Notes under the pieces: generated by a model
Databases searched by the model: none
Told to the model about the DNA's origin: nothing
What the model saw: only the letters and a program-made list of their open reading frames with translations
Made by a program: the position numbers and the translations under genes
NCBI GenBank assembly: GCA_015179125.1
Contig: WHVA01000585.1
Span: 1 to 64,000, forward strand
Source: Gautieria morchelliformis
Lineage: Eukaryota > Basidiomycota > Agaricomycetes > Gomphales > Gomphaceae
Length of the DNA stretch: 64,000 bases
Reading direction: 5' to 3'
Part shown: one piece after another, positions 9,501 to 18,713 of the stretch
How positions within the stretch are numbered: the stretch's first letter is position 1
How the letters are laid out: every line of letters begins with the position of its first letter

Positions 9501-10854
9501 AATCCCAGGTCTCCATTATAATGAGACCTACGCTCCTGTAATACGATGGGAAACTTTCCGCATCATCCTAGCTATCGGCGCGGTGTACGGCCTTGCAATC
9601 CGTCAATTCGACGTAAAATCAGCGTATTTACACGGAGTCATGCAAGAAGATGTATGGGTCGAGCAACCAGAAGGGTTTAGAGTACCGGGGAAGGAACACT
9701 TACCAGTGAGACTGAAGAAAGCCCTTTATGGAACGAAGCAAGGCGGAAATCAATGGAGGAAGACCCTCGAAGAGTTTATGAAGACGCTCGAATGGACCTG
9801 CTCAGAGCACGATCAAGCGTTATTCTTCAAAACGTGGGATGATGGATCATGGGCCATCGTTGGATTCTGGGTCGACGACGCTACATCAGTAGGTCACGAA
9901 AATCGACTCATGGGGCTTGAAGACGCGTTCAGCAATCGATTCGGCGTGTCCGGTCAGGGAGACGCACATTGGATCCTTGGGACAGCCATAACTCGTAATG
10001 CTAAGTCTCATTCTATCCATATCTCGCAAGAAAGTTATATTGAGGACATAGCGGTGAAATTCAAAGTACAGAATACAAAACCACCCAAAATTCCCATTCC
10101 CCTCGGCATCGACTTCTCCGCGATCGCGAACGATGACGAACAAACGAAGGATTTCCCCTATCGAGAACTTATAGGCAGCTTAATGTTCGCTGCCACCGTG
10201 TCGCGCCCTGACATAGCACATGCTACCAATAAATTGGCGCAATACTCGTCAAATCCTAGCCAAACTCATTGGAATCTGGCTAAGCGAATCCTTCAATATG
10301 TATATCACACTCGCGACCGAATCTTAACACTCGGTGGAGAAAATTTCACTTTATGTGCGTACTCAGATGCAGATTTTGCTGGAGATTCCGAGGACAGGAA
10401 ATCGACGAGCGGAAACGCTCTATTTTTGGGTAAAGGTGCCGTTTCGTGGTCCTCAAAGAAACAGAACATTGTTGCTCTGTCCTCTACAGAATCGGAATAC
10501 ATCGCACTATCCGAAGCTGCGCGTGAGATACTATGGACACGTCGACTTCTTCAAGAATTGCGTTTTACACTAGACGAACCCACCATCATCTACGAGGACA
10601 ACCAGGGAACCATCGCGTTTGCTAACCACCAAAAGCCATTACGTCGGATGAAGCACATTGACGTCAAGTACCATTTTATTAGGCAGCAAATTACCGACGG
10701 TACAATCCAACTGAAATACAAGCCATCCTCCAACATGACCGTGGACATTTTTACGAAATTCCTTTCCCCATCCACCTTCGACCTTCATTCCAAATCACTC
10801 GGCCTCTCTACTGCAACGCTCGAGGGGGAGTGTAGGATGTCGAGCGTCTTGTAG
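6544..10854 (+). CDS. Gag-Pol polyprotein of Copia element 2 (1436 aa)
   Basis: A single open frame. In order: Gag; zinc knuckle CYNCGGQGHFAKDC (res ~263-276); protease FIDTAASGNFTP (~334); integrase WHQRLGHLNVADV...CLAC (~494-535), DDE core HMDLAGP (~557), MADNGTEF (~620) and NGVAERAIRT (~654); RT with RQFDVKSAYLHG and catalytic box FWVDD (~1107); RNase H YSDADFAGDSEDRKSTSG, SSTESEYIALSEAAREI and MKHIDVKYHF. The RT box has W where YVDD is usual; both aspartates are kept. The start at 6544 is the first ATG after the primer site; an in-frame alternative is at 6568. The stop lies inside the 3' LTR. No frameshift separates gag from pol. Confidence 0.96.
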   Translation: MPATPLDKMNNYQSSTGTAYSVFPKLHHDNYFSWSASMESMLRSLNQWEVVMGRVPGPIRADSKAPTEEELELEEAWTLRMERAYTEIDLRLEEQQRTAIRDNRNPCLAWNTLHTVYGNRLANTRASLLGEITHIHYDGSGIMEHKARMDSLRLRLIEAGHPVPEPLYLSFFLNTLLEEFDAVTNTIDWDHDTVAELVGNLRQVEIRKGLRTGAEGSAFAIAKKNQQKPGTTSTSTSQGATQSTPQSARGSKPKKSSGRSGKCYNCGGQGHFAKDCPSPKKKRDSGSQQDRKKDSPTGDQDKTKGSPSTSRGLFSVIETSMFLGDSPVTRRCFIDTAASGNFTPKIEDLHDFVPFTSPRSFTAANGAEVQSKGSGTVKIGMNNHGERRTVEIPHVQWVPSIYTHLFSPGQLIKDGFKVNLHRDGCTIKDSANRLVAEVRERGNTYPADFSIVQLGNPCPIVHSIIEPTAEELNNRLDEAVMALTVKEENDAMRWHQRLGHLNVADVRNLAAKHATGMQIIEDQISSADCLACIHGKQHKTPFKTGRTRATHAGELIHMDLAGPMETTSFDGKKYFLIIVDDYTRAIWVEPLTLKSEVVSKVREYIQLFETGYEAKVRGIMADNGTEFVNNEMNRYLKEKGITLYTSVPYTHEQNGVAERAIRTITEGARAMLYASKLPKNLWSMAVKTMAYLRNRSPARANGGITPIERITGEKPNLAHLRVFGSPVSVAIPKEKRKKWDVRSRMAYMVGYESYSTGYLVWYPGTRRVDKARDVIFHEDAVTPAIPTVYSDNDMPRSVSESTTMKPTSYVPQKSSAAPQAPAVPPRLFIRIPARPTRVEYGPEDQGHATIEEVSPDQPEQERSKLVSDVPDFPQGTTRSGKARGAIQALLATDEQFQDSVIMSANIAGEPTNINDAVSLPGEEGEAWERARQAEWQNMVDHNVFSEPAEPPPNTQVLKTGTALRSTRHNDIITKRKVRIVAKGYSQIPGLHYNETYAPVIRWETFRIILAIGAVYGLAIRQFDVKSAYLHGVMQEDVWVEQPEGFRVPGKEHLPVRLKKALYGTKQGGNQWRKTLEEFMKTLEWTCSEHDQALFFKTWDDGSWAIVGFWVDDATSVGHENRLMGLEDAFSNRFGVSGQGDAHWILGTAITRNAKSHSIHISQESYIEDIAVKFKVQNTKPPKIPIPLGIDFSAIANDDEQTKDFPYRELIGSLMFAATVSRPDIAHATNKLAQYSSNPSQTHWNLAKRILQYVYHTRDRILTLGGENFTLCAYSDADFAGDSEDRKSTSGNALFLGKGAVSWSSKKQNIVALSSTESEYIALSEAAREILWTRRLLQELRFTLDEPTIIYEDNQGTIAFANHQKPLRRMKHIDVKYHFIRQQITDGTIQLKYKPSSNMTVDIFTKFLSPSTFDLHSKSLGLSTATLEGECRMSSVL

Positions 10855-11105
10855 CTCGGCATGACCCGGGAAGGTGGAACAATTGGTCTGTGCTCGACCC
10901 CCTTTCAATCTGAGACACGCGTATTTGTATGAGCGTATGTACAATAGTGTAGTCTTCCCAGTGTGTTTTCGCTGCCACTGGGAAGTGAGTACCTAACCTG
11001 TATAACGAGAGCAAAGCTAACTAGCTTGTAGCTTACATTTGTCTTTAGGTAGTGTATACTACCTAGTGTGTTTTCGCTGCCACTGGGAACTTACATTTGT
11101 CTTTA
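10831..11105 (+). repeat. 3' LTR of Copia element 2
   Basis: The same sequence as 6220-6494, including the intron-like segment at 10985-11031 and the joined copy at 11065-11105. It carries the gag-pol stop codon at 10852-10854. Confidence 0.95.
10985..11031 (+). other. Intron-like segment inside the 3' LTR of element 2
   Basis: Identical to 6374-6420. Left flank 10960-10984 and right flank 11032-11047 reappear fused at 11065-11105. Confidence 0.75.
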
Positions 11106-11350
11106 ATCTCGCTACTTTCTCACCTCCTTTCCTTTCCTTTCCTTTCAACCTCCTCCTACTCCCCCCTCTCCTTCACGCTCGCATCCCAAGCTGTCTCTCC
11201 CCGACGCCAGACGTCCGGTTTATCATATCGATATCGATGCCCTGTCTTCGCTCCCACGCCCGAGTCCGAGCCGTTGTGTTTGCACCCACCCAACCCCCCG
11301 GCCTTCCCCGAGCCCGGTGTCTGTCCCTGTCGGTGTACGCTCCCCGGTGC

Positions 11351-11570
11351 CGGTGTACGCGTCGTTAGACATAGTATCGTAGTTCGTCTCAATTTATACA
11401 CCAAGTACGAAGTAGGTCGGGAGCCTGAGCGGCGTGAAGCACGAGCCACGAGCCACGATCCGGCCGTACCGCGTACACCACCCGGGCCCGCACTTGTCAC
11501 TTGTTACTTGTACAGGAGACGTGCGCGATGTGTTGCAGCGGCGCGCTGTCGCTATGCACGTCATGCGCGT
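11351..11570. repeat. Segmental duplication, copy 1 (partner 17011-17222)
   Basis: Both copies begin CGGTGTACGCGTCGTTAGAC and share the blocks AATTTATACAC, CCTGAGCGGCGTGA, ACGTGCGCGA and TATGCACGTCATGC in the same order, with small indels. This belongs to the wider duplication of the F-box/glyoxalase module. Confidence 0.75.
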
Positions 11571-11589
11571 CGCCGGCATCGACATCGGC

Positions 11590-11661
11590 CATCGGCGTCA
11601 GCACGATCCTGCCATCCTCGCCCTCGCCCTCGTCCGCCGCCGGCAGCGTAACCCAGCCACG
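11590..11661 (-). pseudogene. Glyoxalase-like gene relic, extreme 3' end
   Basis: One minus-strand frame reads GWVTLPAADEGEGEDGRIV followed by LTPM, matching the C-terminus of the complete glyoxalase-like protein at 23160-24109 (GFWVRE...YGRIVMTPM). No other part of the gene is recognisable here, so it is a remnant. Confidence 0.45.
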
Positions 11662-12066
11662 ATACAGGATAGCGGCAGGCGGTAGGTAGCTCAGCGACTG
11701 GCCCAACCTCCTCGTATTGAGGCAAATGGCCACACATGTGACCCTTTTGAACCGGGAAGCAGCTTCGCTACAGTACAGTATAGCTGGCACGAGTTAGAGC
11801 ATAGGCGTCAGGATGGCGCAGCCCAAAATATATAACGGCAAAATAATCCGAGTACCTCTGATTGAGGTTCATCTGTGGAGGAGTCGGGATTGGTGGGTCG
11901 TGGGTCATGGTTGACCTTGGTCTTAAGCTCCTACTCTTAGCTAAGCTTCATCCAGCTGTGTTAATGCTGGTACTGTATTTCCGCTCTTTACAGAATTTGA
12001 TCAGTCCACCCACAGAAATGTTTGTGTAAATGCCAATTATATCCCACTTAATCCCGGGGGATTCTT

Positions 12067-13367
12067 CTAACAGAAGATACAATGGGAATGATCAATTCGC
12101 TCACAAGAAGCCACCCTAACGCCTCGTGTTGCTAATGACGGATGGCCGGCAACCATCTCCTTATGCCTCTTAACCTCAGAGTCACCACGTAAGAGATTGA
12201 TGTACAGCACCCGCAGAAACTTGAAATGAGGCCTCGCGAGGGCGCTGTACGCTTCTTCCCAATCTGCCCAGTCCAAGGCAACCACGCCAAGAGGCCCCAT
12301 ACGTGGATCCATACGCAATTCCATACGATGTATATGGTTGGATGCATCGATAGTAGACAGGACCCTCCTTAAGGTGGATAGGCTGTTCCTTCCCATATTC
12401 ACGCGAACCAAACTTAAGGTTTCAATATTCACGTTGAACGCCAGATTCACGAAGACGCAGGCTTTTGCTATCAAGTCAGGCAAAGTTTTTGTGTTCAATC
12501 AAACAGGTGGTCACTCACAGGCAGATGGCTGGATAATAGAGACGTGTTTGAGTGAGAAGGGAGAGCTATGTGTAACGTATGGACGTGCGACACGCCCAAA
12601 TGTGATCGAGGTCCAAGGGACCAGCTAATAAATGCGGAATTCTCGTACCCGTTCCTCATATCCAGGCTAGTCAGGTGAATGCGATTCTCGAACCTCTGTT
12701 TACTGTCCTCCCCTTGGTTGGTTTCCAAAGGAGGCCGAGGAAGCCACGACATGTCGATAAGATTTAAGGAGAGGCCTGTTAGGCCTCTGGCACGATTTAT
12801 AAAGTTCGTAAAGTCGTCCATGGGAGTAAATAGAGCGGAGGTGATACGTACAAACGCCATCGAGAGCAGCTCAAGTAGTACCTGGCCAAGCAATTCTCTG
12901 GCATCCTCTAGCAGCAAGAACTCCCAAGCCAGGCCTGAAATTTTGAGCTCCTGCACATGGGTGAGCTTGGGCAATAATGGGGAGAGTGTATAATCTATTG
13001 CAATCCAACCTGGGGTGCAGGGGTGGGGGTGGGGGTGGGTGTATGCAGAGAAAGGGAGCGACAAGTCAGGTAGCTCCAGCACTCGGATATATCTGATCAG
13101 ATGGGGGGAGTTGAGTAGAAGCTGGTTGAGTCGCTGGATATGGGCACGCAGCATTGCGGGCTGCACTGGTGTAGACATAAGATTTATGTGGTGAAAGAGG
13201 CGACGTTGGCTTGAGGGAAGCCAGGATCGGCAAACGAGCGAGCAGGCGAGCAGGTGAAAGCGGCTAATATCGTCCTTCTCGTCAACATGACCGATGATTT
13301 CATCAAGGAGTTCTAGGGCTAGACTATCCATGGTTGTTCGTAGGATGGCCGTGGTAGTGGCGTTCAC
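12067..13367 (-). pseudogene. F-box gene copy B, frameshifted
   Basis: ATG at 13367; the F-box SLALELLDEIIGHVDEKDD is intact, and the leucine-rich-like middle aligns with copies C and D. The 51-nt intron is conserved (12468-12518; donor GTGAGT, branch CTGAC, acceptor GATAG), and exon 2 (12067-12467) ends in a stop. Exon 1 however is 849 nt, a multiple of 3, while in C and D it is 3n+1. About 43 nt coding for the GDASVNRLLRAIG region are missing just before the junction, so exon 2 is read out of frame. Without splicing the protein stops at 290 aa. I infer a pseudogene or a C-terminally altered protein. Confidence 0.8.
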
Positions 13368-13593
13368 GCCAAAATATGAAATGTGGGCTTGACGCTGAGC
13401 TGTGAAGCCAAAGGCTCGGTGCTGCCTCAGATATCTTGTTTGGATTTGTATGAATATGTGCCACTCACCCTCACAGTAACTTATCCGCAGTCCTAAATCC
13501 TTACGAATAGAGCGAAAGGACGTGCCGCGGTAAAGTTAGCGCGACAGCCAAAAAAGCGTTTGAGCGAGGACGCAAGTGTGGGAGTGACTCGAT

Positions 13594-13612
13594 GTCTCTG
13601 CTAAATAGAGAC
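13594..13612 (-). promoter_or_regulatory. Conserved promoter-like block of F-box copy B
   Basis: Minus-strand TCTATTTAGCAGAGAC, about 230 bases before the ATG, matching the block of copies A, D and E. Confidence 0.5.
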
Positions 13613-13734
13613 CCCGGCTGAGAAGGGACCTGGGAGACAACGCTCTCATCAACATAATTCAATGACATAGTCGCCCTATTCGAATCACATAGGAGCATAC
13701 ATTGTACACGTACAGAATCTCAATCTACACACCA

Positions 13735-14165
13735 GTGACACCACGCACGCCCCGCCCGCAGGCATCGACGTCATCACGATCCGTACGGGCTCTCCACCTC
13801 CCCGCCGGGGCCCTCCCGCACCCAGAACCCTACCTCGCAGGCCCCGGCGCGCGTGTCCGCGTCCGCGTCCACGCCCGCCGCCGCGTCCTCCAGGACGAGC
13901 ACGAGCGTGGTGTGCAGCCCCGCGGCGCTCCGCCCGTCCGCGGCCGGCGTGGGTCCCCGACGACCAGCTGCGCCCCTGTGCGCGTAGCTTCACATGCGAC
14001 ACGCCCTGCGCCGTGCAGGGGTGCTTGCCCGCCTTGGGGACCTGCACACACAATCCAGTCAGCCAGCCACGGGCACCACGCACACTCGTCACTATGCGTA
14101 GGGGAGCGCACCCGCCGGTCCCGAGGCGTAACATCTTCACAGAAAAACGGAGGCCGGCCGAGGGA
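13735..14165 (-). pseudogene. Glyoxalase-like gene relic next to F-box B/C
   Basis: Collinear with the last exon, second intron and end of exon 2 of the intact gene at 23160-24109 (shared HPCTAQGVSHVKLRA, then the intron ending in TGTGTGCAG, then the FFCEDVTPRDRR region). Two deletions break the frame: a few bases in the YGRIVMTPM coding part near 13780, and about 32 bases in the RAGAELHT coding part near 13920. The 5' half of the gene is missing and is replaced at about 14166 by a protein kinase fragment on the opposite strand. Confidence 0.75.
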
Positions 14166-14672
14166 GGTCCGTGTACGGGCTCCGCCCGCGCCTGCCCGCT
14201 TGCGCCACCCTCACACACGCGCAGTGGGACGCCGACGCCCCGGGGTCGGACGTCGCCAACCGCGACCACGACCACGAGGCGCAGAGCGTGGTCGCCATCA
14301 AGATGATCGACTGCACTTGCCTCAGCTTCGTGCGCGAGGTGGAGGTCGTACGCGTGAGCACCGCATCTCTCTCGTCTTCCCCGCCCGTCGCTCACCCCCC
14401 GCGCGTCTGTCCCCGGCAGCACATCTCGCACCCCTCCATCGTGGCGTACCTCCACTCCTTCACGACGCCGACGCACCACTGCCTCGTGCTCGAGGCGTTG
14501 GAGACGCTGCACGGCGGCGAGGGCTTCGAGCTCCTCGACCACGGCGACAGCCACGCAGGCACGCCCGAGCAGCTCCTCCGCCGCATCTGCGGCGAGCTCT
14601 GCCTCGCCGTCTCGTGGATGCACGCCGTCGGCCTCGCGCGCCTCATAGACCCCGCGCGCCCCGTGAGGTGCG
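14166..14672 (+). pseudogene. Serine/threonine protein kinase fragment
   Basis: Two exons of a kinase N-lobe: VVAIKMIDC (the subdomain II lysine), FVREVEVV (the alphaC glutamate), then a 66-nt intron (14354-14419, GTGAGC...GGCAG), then HPSIVAYLHSF, HCLVLEALE and a C-lobe start LLRRICGELCLAVSWMHAVGL. The sequence leaves the kinase pattern exactly where the catalytic HRD motif should follow (GLARLIDPARP). There is no start codon context, glycine loop or C-lobe. It is joined head to head with a glyoxalase relic, so it arrived by rearrangement. It cannot encode an active kinase. Confidence 0.7.
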
Positions 14673-14748
14673 GGCATGGCGAATGTCACCCGGAAACTGA
14701 TCCGTCTACCCACAGAAATGTTCGTGTAAATCCCAAATTATATCCCAC

Positions 14749-16137
14749 TTAATTCCAGGGATTATCAGAACAAAATACACAACAATGGTAACTATTAATT
14801 TGCTCAGAACACACCCTAACGCCTCGTGTTGCTAATGACGGATGTCTGGCAACCATGTCCTTACTCATCTCAACCACAGGGTCACCGTGTAAGTGGGGAT
14901 GATGATCGGGAGCACCGTGCTCGGGCTCGATATTGATGTACAGCACCCGCAGAAACTGGAAGTGAGGCCCCGCAAGGACGCTGTACACTTCTTCCCAAGC
15001 TGCCCAATCCACGAAGCCACCCACGCGGCCAAGAGGATCCATACGCAATTCCATATGATGTATACGGTTAGATGCATCGATAGTAGACAGGACCCTCCTT
15101 AAGGTGGATAGGCTGTCCCCTCGCATATCCATGTCAACCAAACTTAAGACTTCAATATTCACGTTGAATGCCAGATTAACGAAGACGCAGGCTTTTGCTA
15201 TCAAGTCAGGCAATGTTTTTGTGTTCAATCAAACAGGTGGTCACTCACAGGAATATGGTTGGATAATAGAGACGTGCTTGAGTGAGCTTCCGATGGCGCG
15301 AAGTAACCTGTTGACACTAGCATCTCCAGCGTCAGGGTGCCCTATGTGCAATGTATGGATGTGCGACACGTCCAAGTGTGACCGAGGTCCAAGGAGCCAG
15401 TTAATAAACACTGGATTGTTGTGCCTCCACCGCGGCCTCATATGCAGGCTAGTAAGGTGAATGCGATTCCGCTCGAACATCTGGTTATTATCCTCCCCTT
15501 GTTTGGTTTCCAAAGGACGCCGAGGAACCCATGACACGTCAACAAGAATTAAGGAGAGGCCTGTTAGGCCTCTGGCATGATTTATAAAGTTCGTAAAGTC
15601 ATCCGTGCGAGTAAATATAGCTTCGTTGATACATACAAACGCCATCGAGGTAAGCTCAAGTACCTGGCAAAGTGATTGTCTGAAATCACCCGGCAAGTCA
15701 CTCCAAGCCAGGCCTGAAATTGTGAGTTTCTGCACATGGGTGAGCTTGCGCAATAGTGGGGGGAGTGGATTATCTATCGCAATCCAACTTGGGGAGCCGG
15801 GGTGGTCGTATGTAGAAAGTTCACAGCTCGATAAGTCAGGTAGCTCCAGCACTAGGATATAACTGGTAAGGTGGGGCGAGTTGAGTAGAACCTGGTCGAG
15901 TCGCTGGATTTGTGCATGCAGCTTCGCGAGCTGCAGTGGTCGACGCTTAAGATTTATGTGGCGAAAGAGGCGACGTTGGCTTGAGGGAAGCCAGAAACGG
16001 CAAACCAGCGAGCAGGCGAGCAGGTGAAAATGGCTAATATCGTCCTTCTCGTCAACATGACCGATGATTTCTTCAAGGAGTTCTAGGGCTAGACTATCCA
16101 TGGTTGTTCGTAGGATGGCCATGGTAGTGGCGTTCAC
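14749..16137 (-). CDS. F-box protein, copy C (445 aa, one intron)
   Basis: Exon 1 is 16137-15249, the intron 15198-15248 (51 nt: GTGAGTGACC start, CTGAC branch, GATAG end), exon 2 15197-14749. The exons add up to 446 codons including the stop, and the junction restores the frame as QPYS/SKACVFVNLAFN. The N-terminal F-box is SLALELLEEIIGHVDEKDD...RFWLPSSQRRLF; the rest is leucine-rich, ending in a conserved block DWAAWEEVYSVLAGPHFQFL. F-box proteins bind SKP1 and present substrates to a cullin ubiquitin ligase; the target is unknown. This is the best-preserved copy. Without splicing a stop follows immediately (SCE*). A glyoxalase relic and the conserved 5' block lie upstream. Confidence 0.88.
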
Positions 16138-16385
16138 GCCAGGATAATATGAAACGTGGGCTTGACGCTGAGCGGCGAAGCTAAAGGCTCGGAGCTGAGG
16201 TGAAACGTGCCTCAGTTATGTTGTTTGAATTTGTATCGATATGTGCTCACCCTCACAGTGGATGACAACTTATCCGTAGTCCTAAATACCCACAAATAGA
16301 GCAAAAAACTGTTGCAAAGTTAGTGCCAGAAGCGTGTGCGAGGATGGGCGTGCGGCGCAAGCGTGTGAGTGAAATGTGCGAGGTT

Positions 16386-16400
16386 GCTGCTAAATAGAGG
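16386..16400 (-). promoter_or_regulatory. Conserved promoter-like block of F-box copy C
   Basis: Minus-strand CCTCTATTTAGCAGCA, about 250 bases upstream of the ATG. It is one of five such blocks in the window. Confidence 0.45.
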
Positions 16401-16504
16401 CCCCGGCTGAGAGGAGACCTGTGAGACAACGCCGTCATCGATGATGGAATATCGCAAGATGGAGACACCTAGCTCCTAGGTGATTCGAATAGGGCGACCT
16501 CGTC

Positions 16505-16712
16505 ACCCCACACATCTACAGCACGGCCCGCCGCGGGTATCGGCGTGATCGCGATCCGTGCTCTGCACCTCCCCGCCCATCCCGCACCCAGAACGCGACC
16601 TCGCAGATCCCGGCGCGCGTCCACACTACCTCCTGGGTCCTCCGAGCAGGACGAGCATGAGGGTGGTGTGTGCCACTCCCGTGCGGGGCGCCTGTAGGCG
16701 CCACACCTTTAC
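16505..16712 (-). pseudogene. Glyoxalase-like gene relic upstream of F-box C
   Basis: Aligns with part of the last exon of the intact gene (GRIAITPI-like end, then the AGICEVAFWVRDG block, then the HTTLMLVL coding part). It breaks off near 16712, and the rest of the gene is absent. Just before it, the ATTCGAATAGGG motif of the F-box 5' flank is in inverted orientation compared with copies A and B, showing a local rearrangement. Confidence 0.65.
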
Positions 16713-17010
16713 GGCACTAAATTGAAATCCAGTTGGACCCACAGCCCACATATGTGGTCTCTAACTAGCAATTGCCTCGTGATATTCCGTCAAGGTCAGT
16801 ACTCATGTCATCGACTCGTCTCGGCTCATGCATCCGGCGTCGTCCAATGTATCCGGATTCCGGAACAACACGGCGTCATGCCACGGACCACCGCAAACCA
16901 CTCGTGCCCGTCGTCGCCGACAATGACCACGCAGCCAACATGGGAAATAAATAATATTTGCACCACTTCCCCCTCCGCTGCCTCCCCGGTCCCTGTCCTG
17001 GTGTCTGTCC

Positions 17011-17222
17011 CGGTGTACGCGTCGTTAGACATAGTATGGTAGTCATCTCAATTTATACACTAAGTACGAAGTTTACGTCTCAGCGATTCAGCAGGGGTGC
17101 CTGAGCGGCGTGAGCGCGATCCACGATCCCGCCGTACGCCCCTTGCACTTGCAGTACTTGTACAAAAGACGTGCGCGACGTTGTGCAGCGAGCGGGGCGC
17201 TGTACCTATGCACGTCATGCAC
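17011..17222. repeat. Segmental duplication, copy 2 (partner 11351-11570)
   Basis: Shares ordered blocks with the partner. Here it continues into a GC-rich stretch instead of the short glyoxalase relic found after copy 1. Confidence 0.75.
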
Positions 17223-18130
17223 CGCGGGGCCCCCATCTCGTACGTCCCATTCGCCAGTGCCTCCTCCCTCTTACCCAATGCCCCCTCCTCTCACCAAACT
17301 CCGCCCTCCCGCCCCTGGCGCAGGTCCCCCATCGTCCCGCCGGGCCCATGAAGGTGTTCACCACCTGTCCGCCAAGTTGCGGCTCCTCCCCGCATGATCC
17401 GCACGCCCACCGCGACCCCACCGGAACAGCACACCGTTCGCCGCGGAGGACGCGCGGTGTCCGTGCGAAACGTGTCATATGCAGCTGGAGCACGTGGCGC
17501 GGGACGTCCGCGTGGTTCGGCGTGCCGGAGCGCGCGCGGTTCGAGGGAGTGGGGGGCGGGCGTGGGCGGAGCTGGGAGCGGTTTGCGGGCGAGGACGGGG
17601 CATTCAAAAGCGGGCCAGAAGACACCAGACGACGTGAGTGATTCAAGACGGTGCCGGCAAAGGAGTTTAGCGGCGCCGGCGAGGATTGGCGCCGCGACAG
17701 TGGACAGTGACATTGAATTGCGGTGTTTGTGGGTAGGCGGGTAGGTAGGGAAGTGTCTATTTCTCCCTCCGGACACGGGTGCTCCACATAGCTCGGCAAC
17801 CAGCCACAAAACAGTGCGCACGGGCAGGGTAGAAAGGGAGGCACATCCAGACAAGACGGCCCACTGGTCAGTGACACCAGGATCCTTCTCAGGGAATCTG
17901 GATCAAAGCACTAGCTACATTTTAATGTCGACGTTGTTCTGCGGCGCGATCGCGTCGTATGTGAACTCGCGGTCCATCGTGCCGCGCTCGTTGGTTTGCC
18001 GGCGTGTTCCTCGGTCTGTCCTTTCACCATGTGAAACAGTGAGTAACCCGTGGCTTTTCACACAGTGACGCGGTCCGCCCAGAACGCAAAGGGCGCAACC
18101 ATTGGCCAGCGCAACGTGTTGCCCTCACAG
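17223..18130. other. GC-rich stretch without a recognised gene
   Basis: Several long overlapping frames exist on both strands, but this is expected from the base composition. A plus-strand reading, WFGVPERARFEGVGG and ERFAGEDGAFKSGPEDTRR followed by GTGAGTG, could be the end of a real exon. I could not tie it to a family. Confidence 0.35.
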
Positions 18131-18138
18131 GCTTTGAC

Positions 18139-18713
18139 TATGGACTCCCGGATTGTTCAGTGGCTGTATTCCACGACGCCGTTGGCCTGCTTATTATATG
18201 GTGAGATGCAAATATGGTTGATATGGTACATTTTGCTAAGCCATTTGAGTCCAGTAACAATAGGAGCCCCGTTGTCCATGACGATCATCTCCACCCCTCC
18301 CCATTTGCACAGCAAATTCTCAAAGATAAATCTCCACAGCAACACCTGTCTCCCTCTTCAACTTTGTCCACTCCAGATGATTTGTAAGACTACAGCGCAC
18401 CTGAACGAGATACCAGATTCTCTGGGCAACTGGAAAAAGGGCTGTGTGAACATATGCCTTGCAAAATAAAGGTGTGGGAATCAATGGTGTTGGTGGAATA
18501 AAAAGGTGCCACATTCTGGATTTGACACTCATGACAGGTCATAATAAACCATGCAATGTCGCATTCCAGGCCTGGCCACCAGAAGCGGTCCAAGAGCATG
18601 AACCATGTAGAGTAGAGCCCCTTTGTTACGAACATGCATTTCTGACTTCCGATCTATCTTACTTTGGATCCGCCTTTGCCAGTTCGCCGCTTGAGTGTAG
18701 AGTGTCTGCCTAG
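18139..18713 (-). mobile_element. Ty3/gypsy integrase relic
   Basis: Minus-strand frames give an integrase zinc-binding part (KGLYSTWFMLLDRFWWPGL, ITCHECQ-like MTCHECQI) and, in another frame, the catalytic core LLCKWGGVEMIVMDNGAP and YNKQANGVVEYSH (second aspartate and the glutamate of the DDE triad). The two parts are separated by frameshifts. No LTRs or other domains were found around it. Old and inactive. Confidence 0.75.

Larger units (their letters stand above)
6220..11105 (+). mobile_element. Copia LTR retrotransposon, element 2, apparently intact
   Basis: A 4886-bp element with two 275-bp LTRs that I read as identical, primer site GGTTATGGGCCC right after the 5' LTR, a single 1436-codon gag-pol frame, and purine tract CGAGGGGGAG (10821-10830) before the 3' LTR. 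Its proteins differ widely from element 1, so it is a separate lineage. Identical LTRs and an exact target duplication indicate recent insertion. Its LTR contains an intron-like segment and an intron-less tandem copy of the surrounding sequence (see 6374-6420). Confidence 0.97.
6215..11110. other. Target-site duplication of Copia element 2 (ATCTC at 6215-6219 and 11106-11110)
   Basis: A perfect five-base repeat flanks the element and fixes its ends, showing that the LTR begins TG but ends TA (CTTTA) rather than the usual CA. Confidence 0.92.
11111..12066. other. Pyrimidine-rich and duplicated non-coding stretch downstream of element 2
   Basis: The first 60 bases are a CT-rich tract (repeated CCTTT). 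From 11351 to about 11570 the sequence is a diverged copy of 17011-17222. A glyoxalase-like 3' relic lies at 11590-11661. From 11700 to 12066 I see no gene. Confidence 0.5.

Noticed and set aside
12495-13367. F-box copy B as an intact 290-residue single-exon gene
   Set aside because: The splice donor, branch site, acceptor and second exon of the family are all still present, and comparison with copies C and D shows a frame-breaking deletion.
13685-14713. Long overlapping ORFs of over 300 codons on both strands in the GC-rich block
   Set aside because: They are by-products of very high GC content. The real content is a glyoxalase relic on the minus strand and a kinase fragment on the plus strand, each in a different frame.
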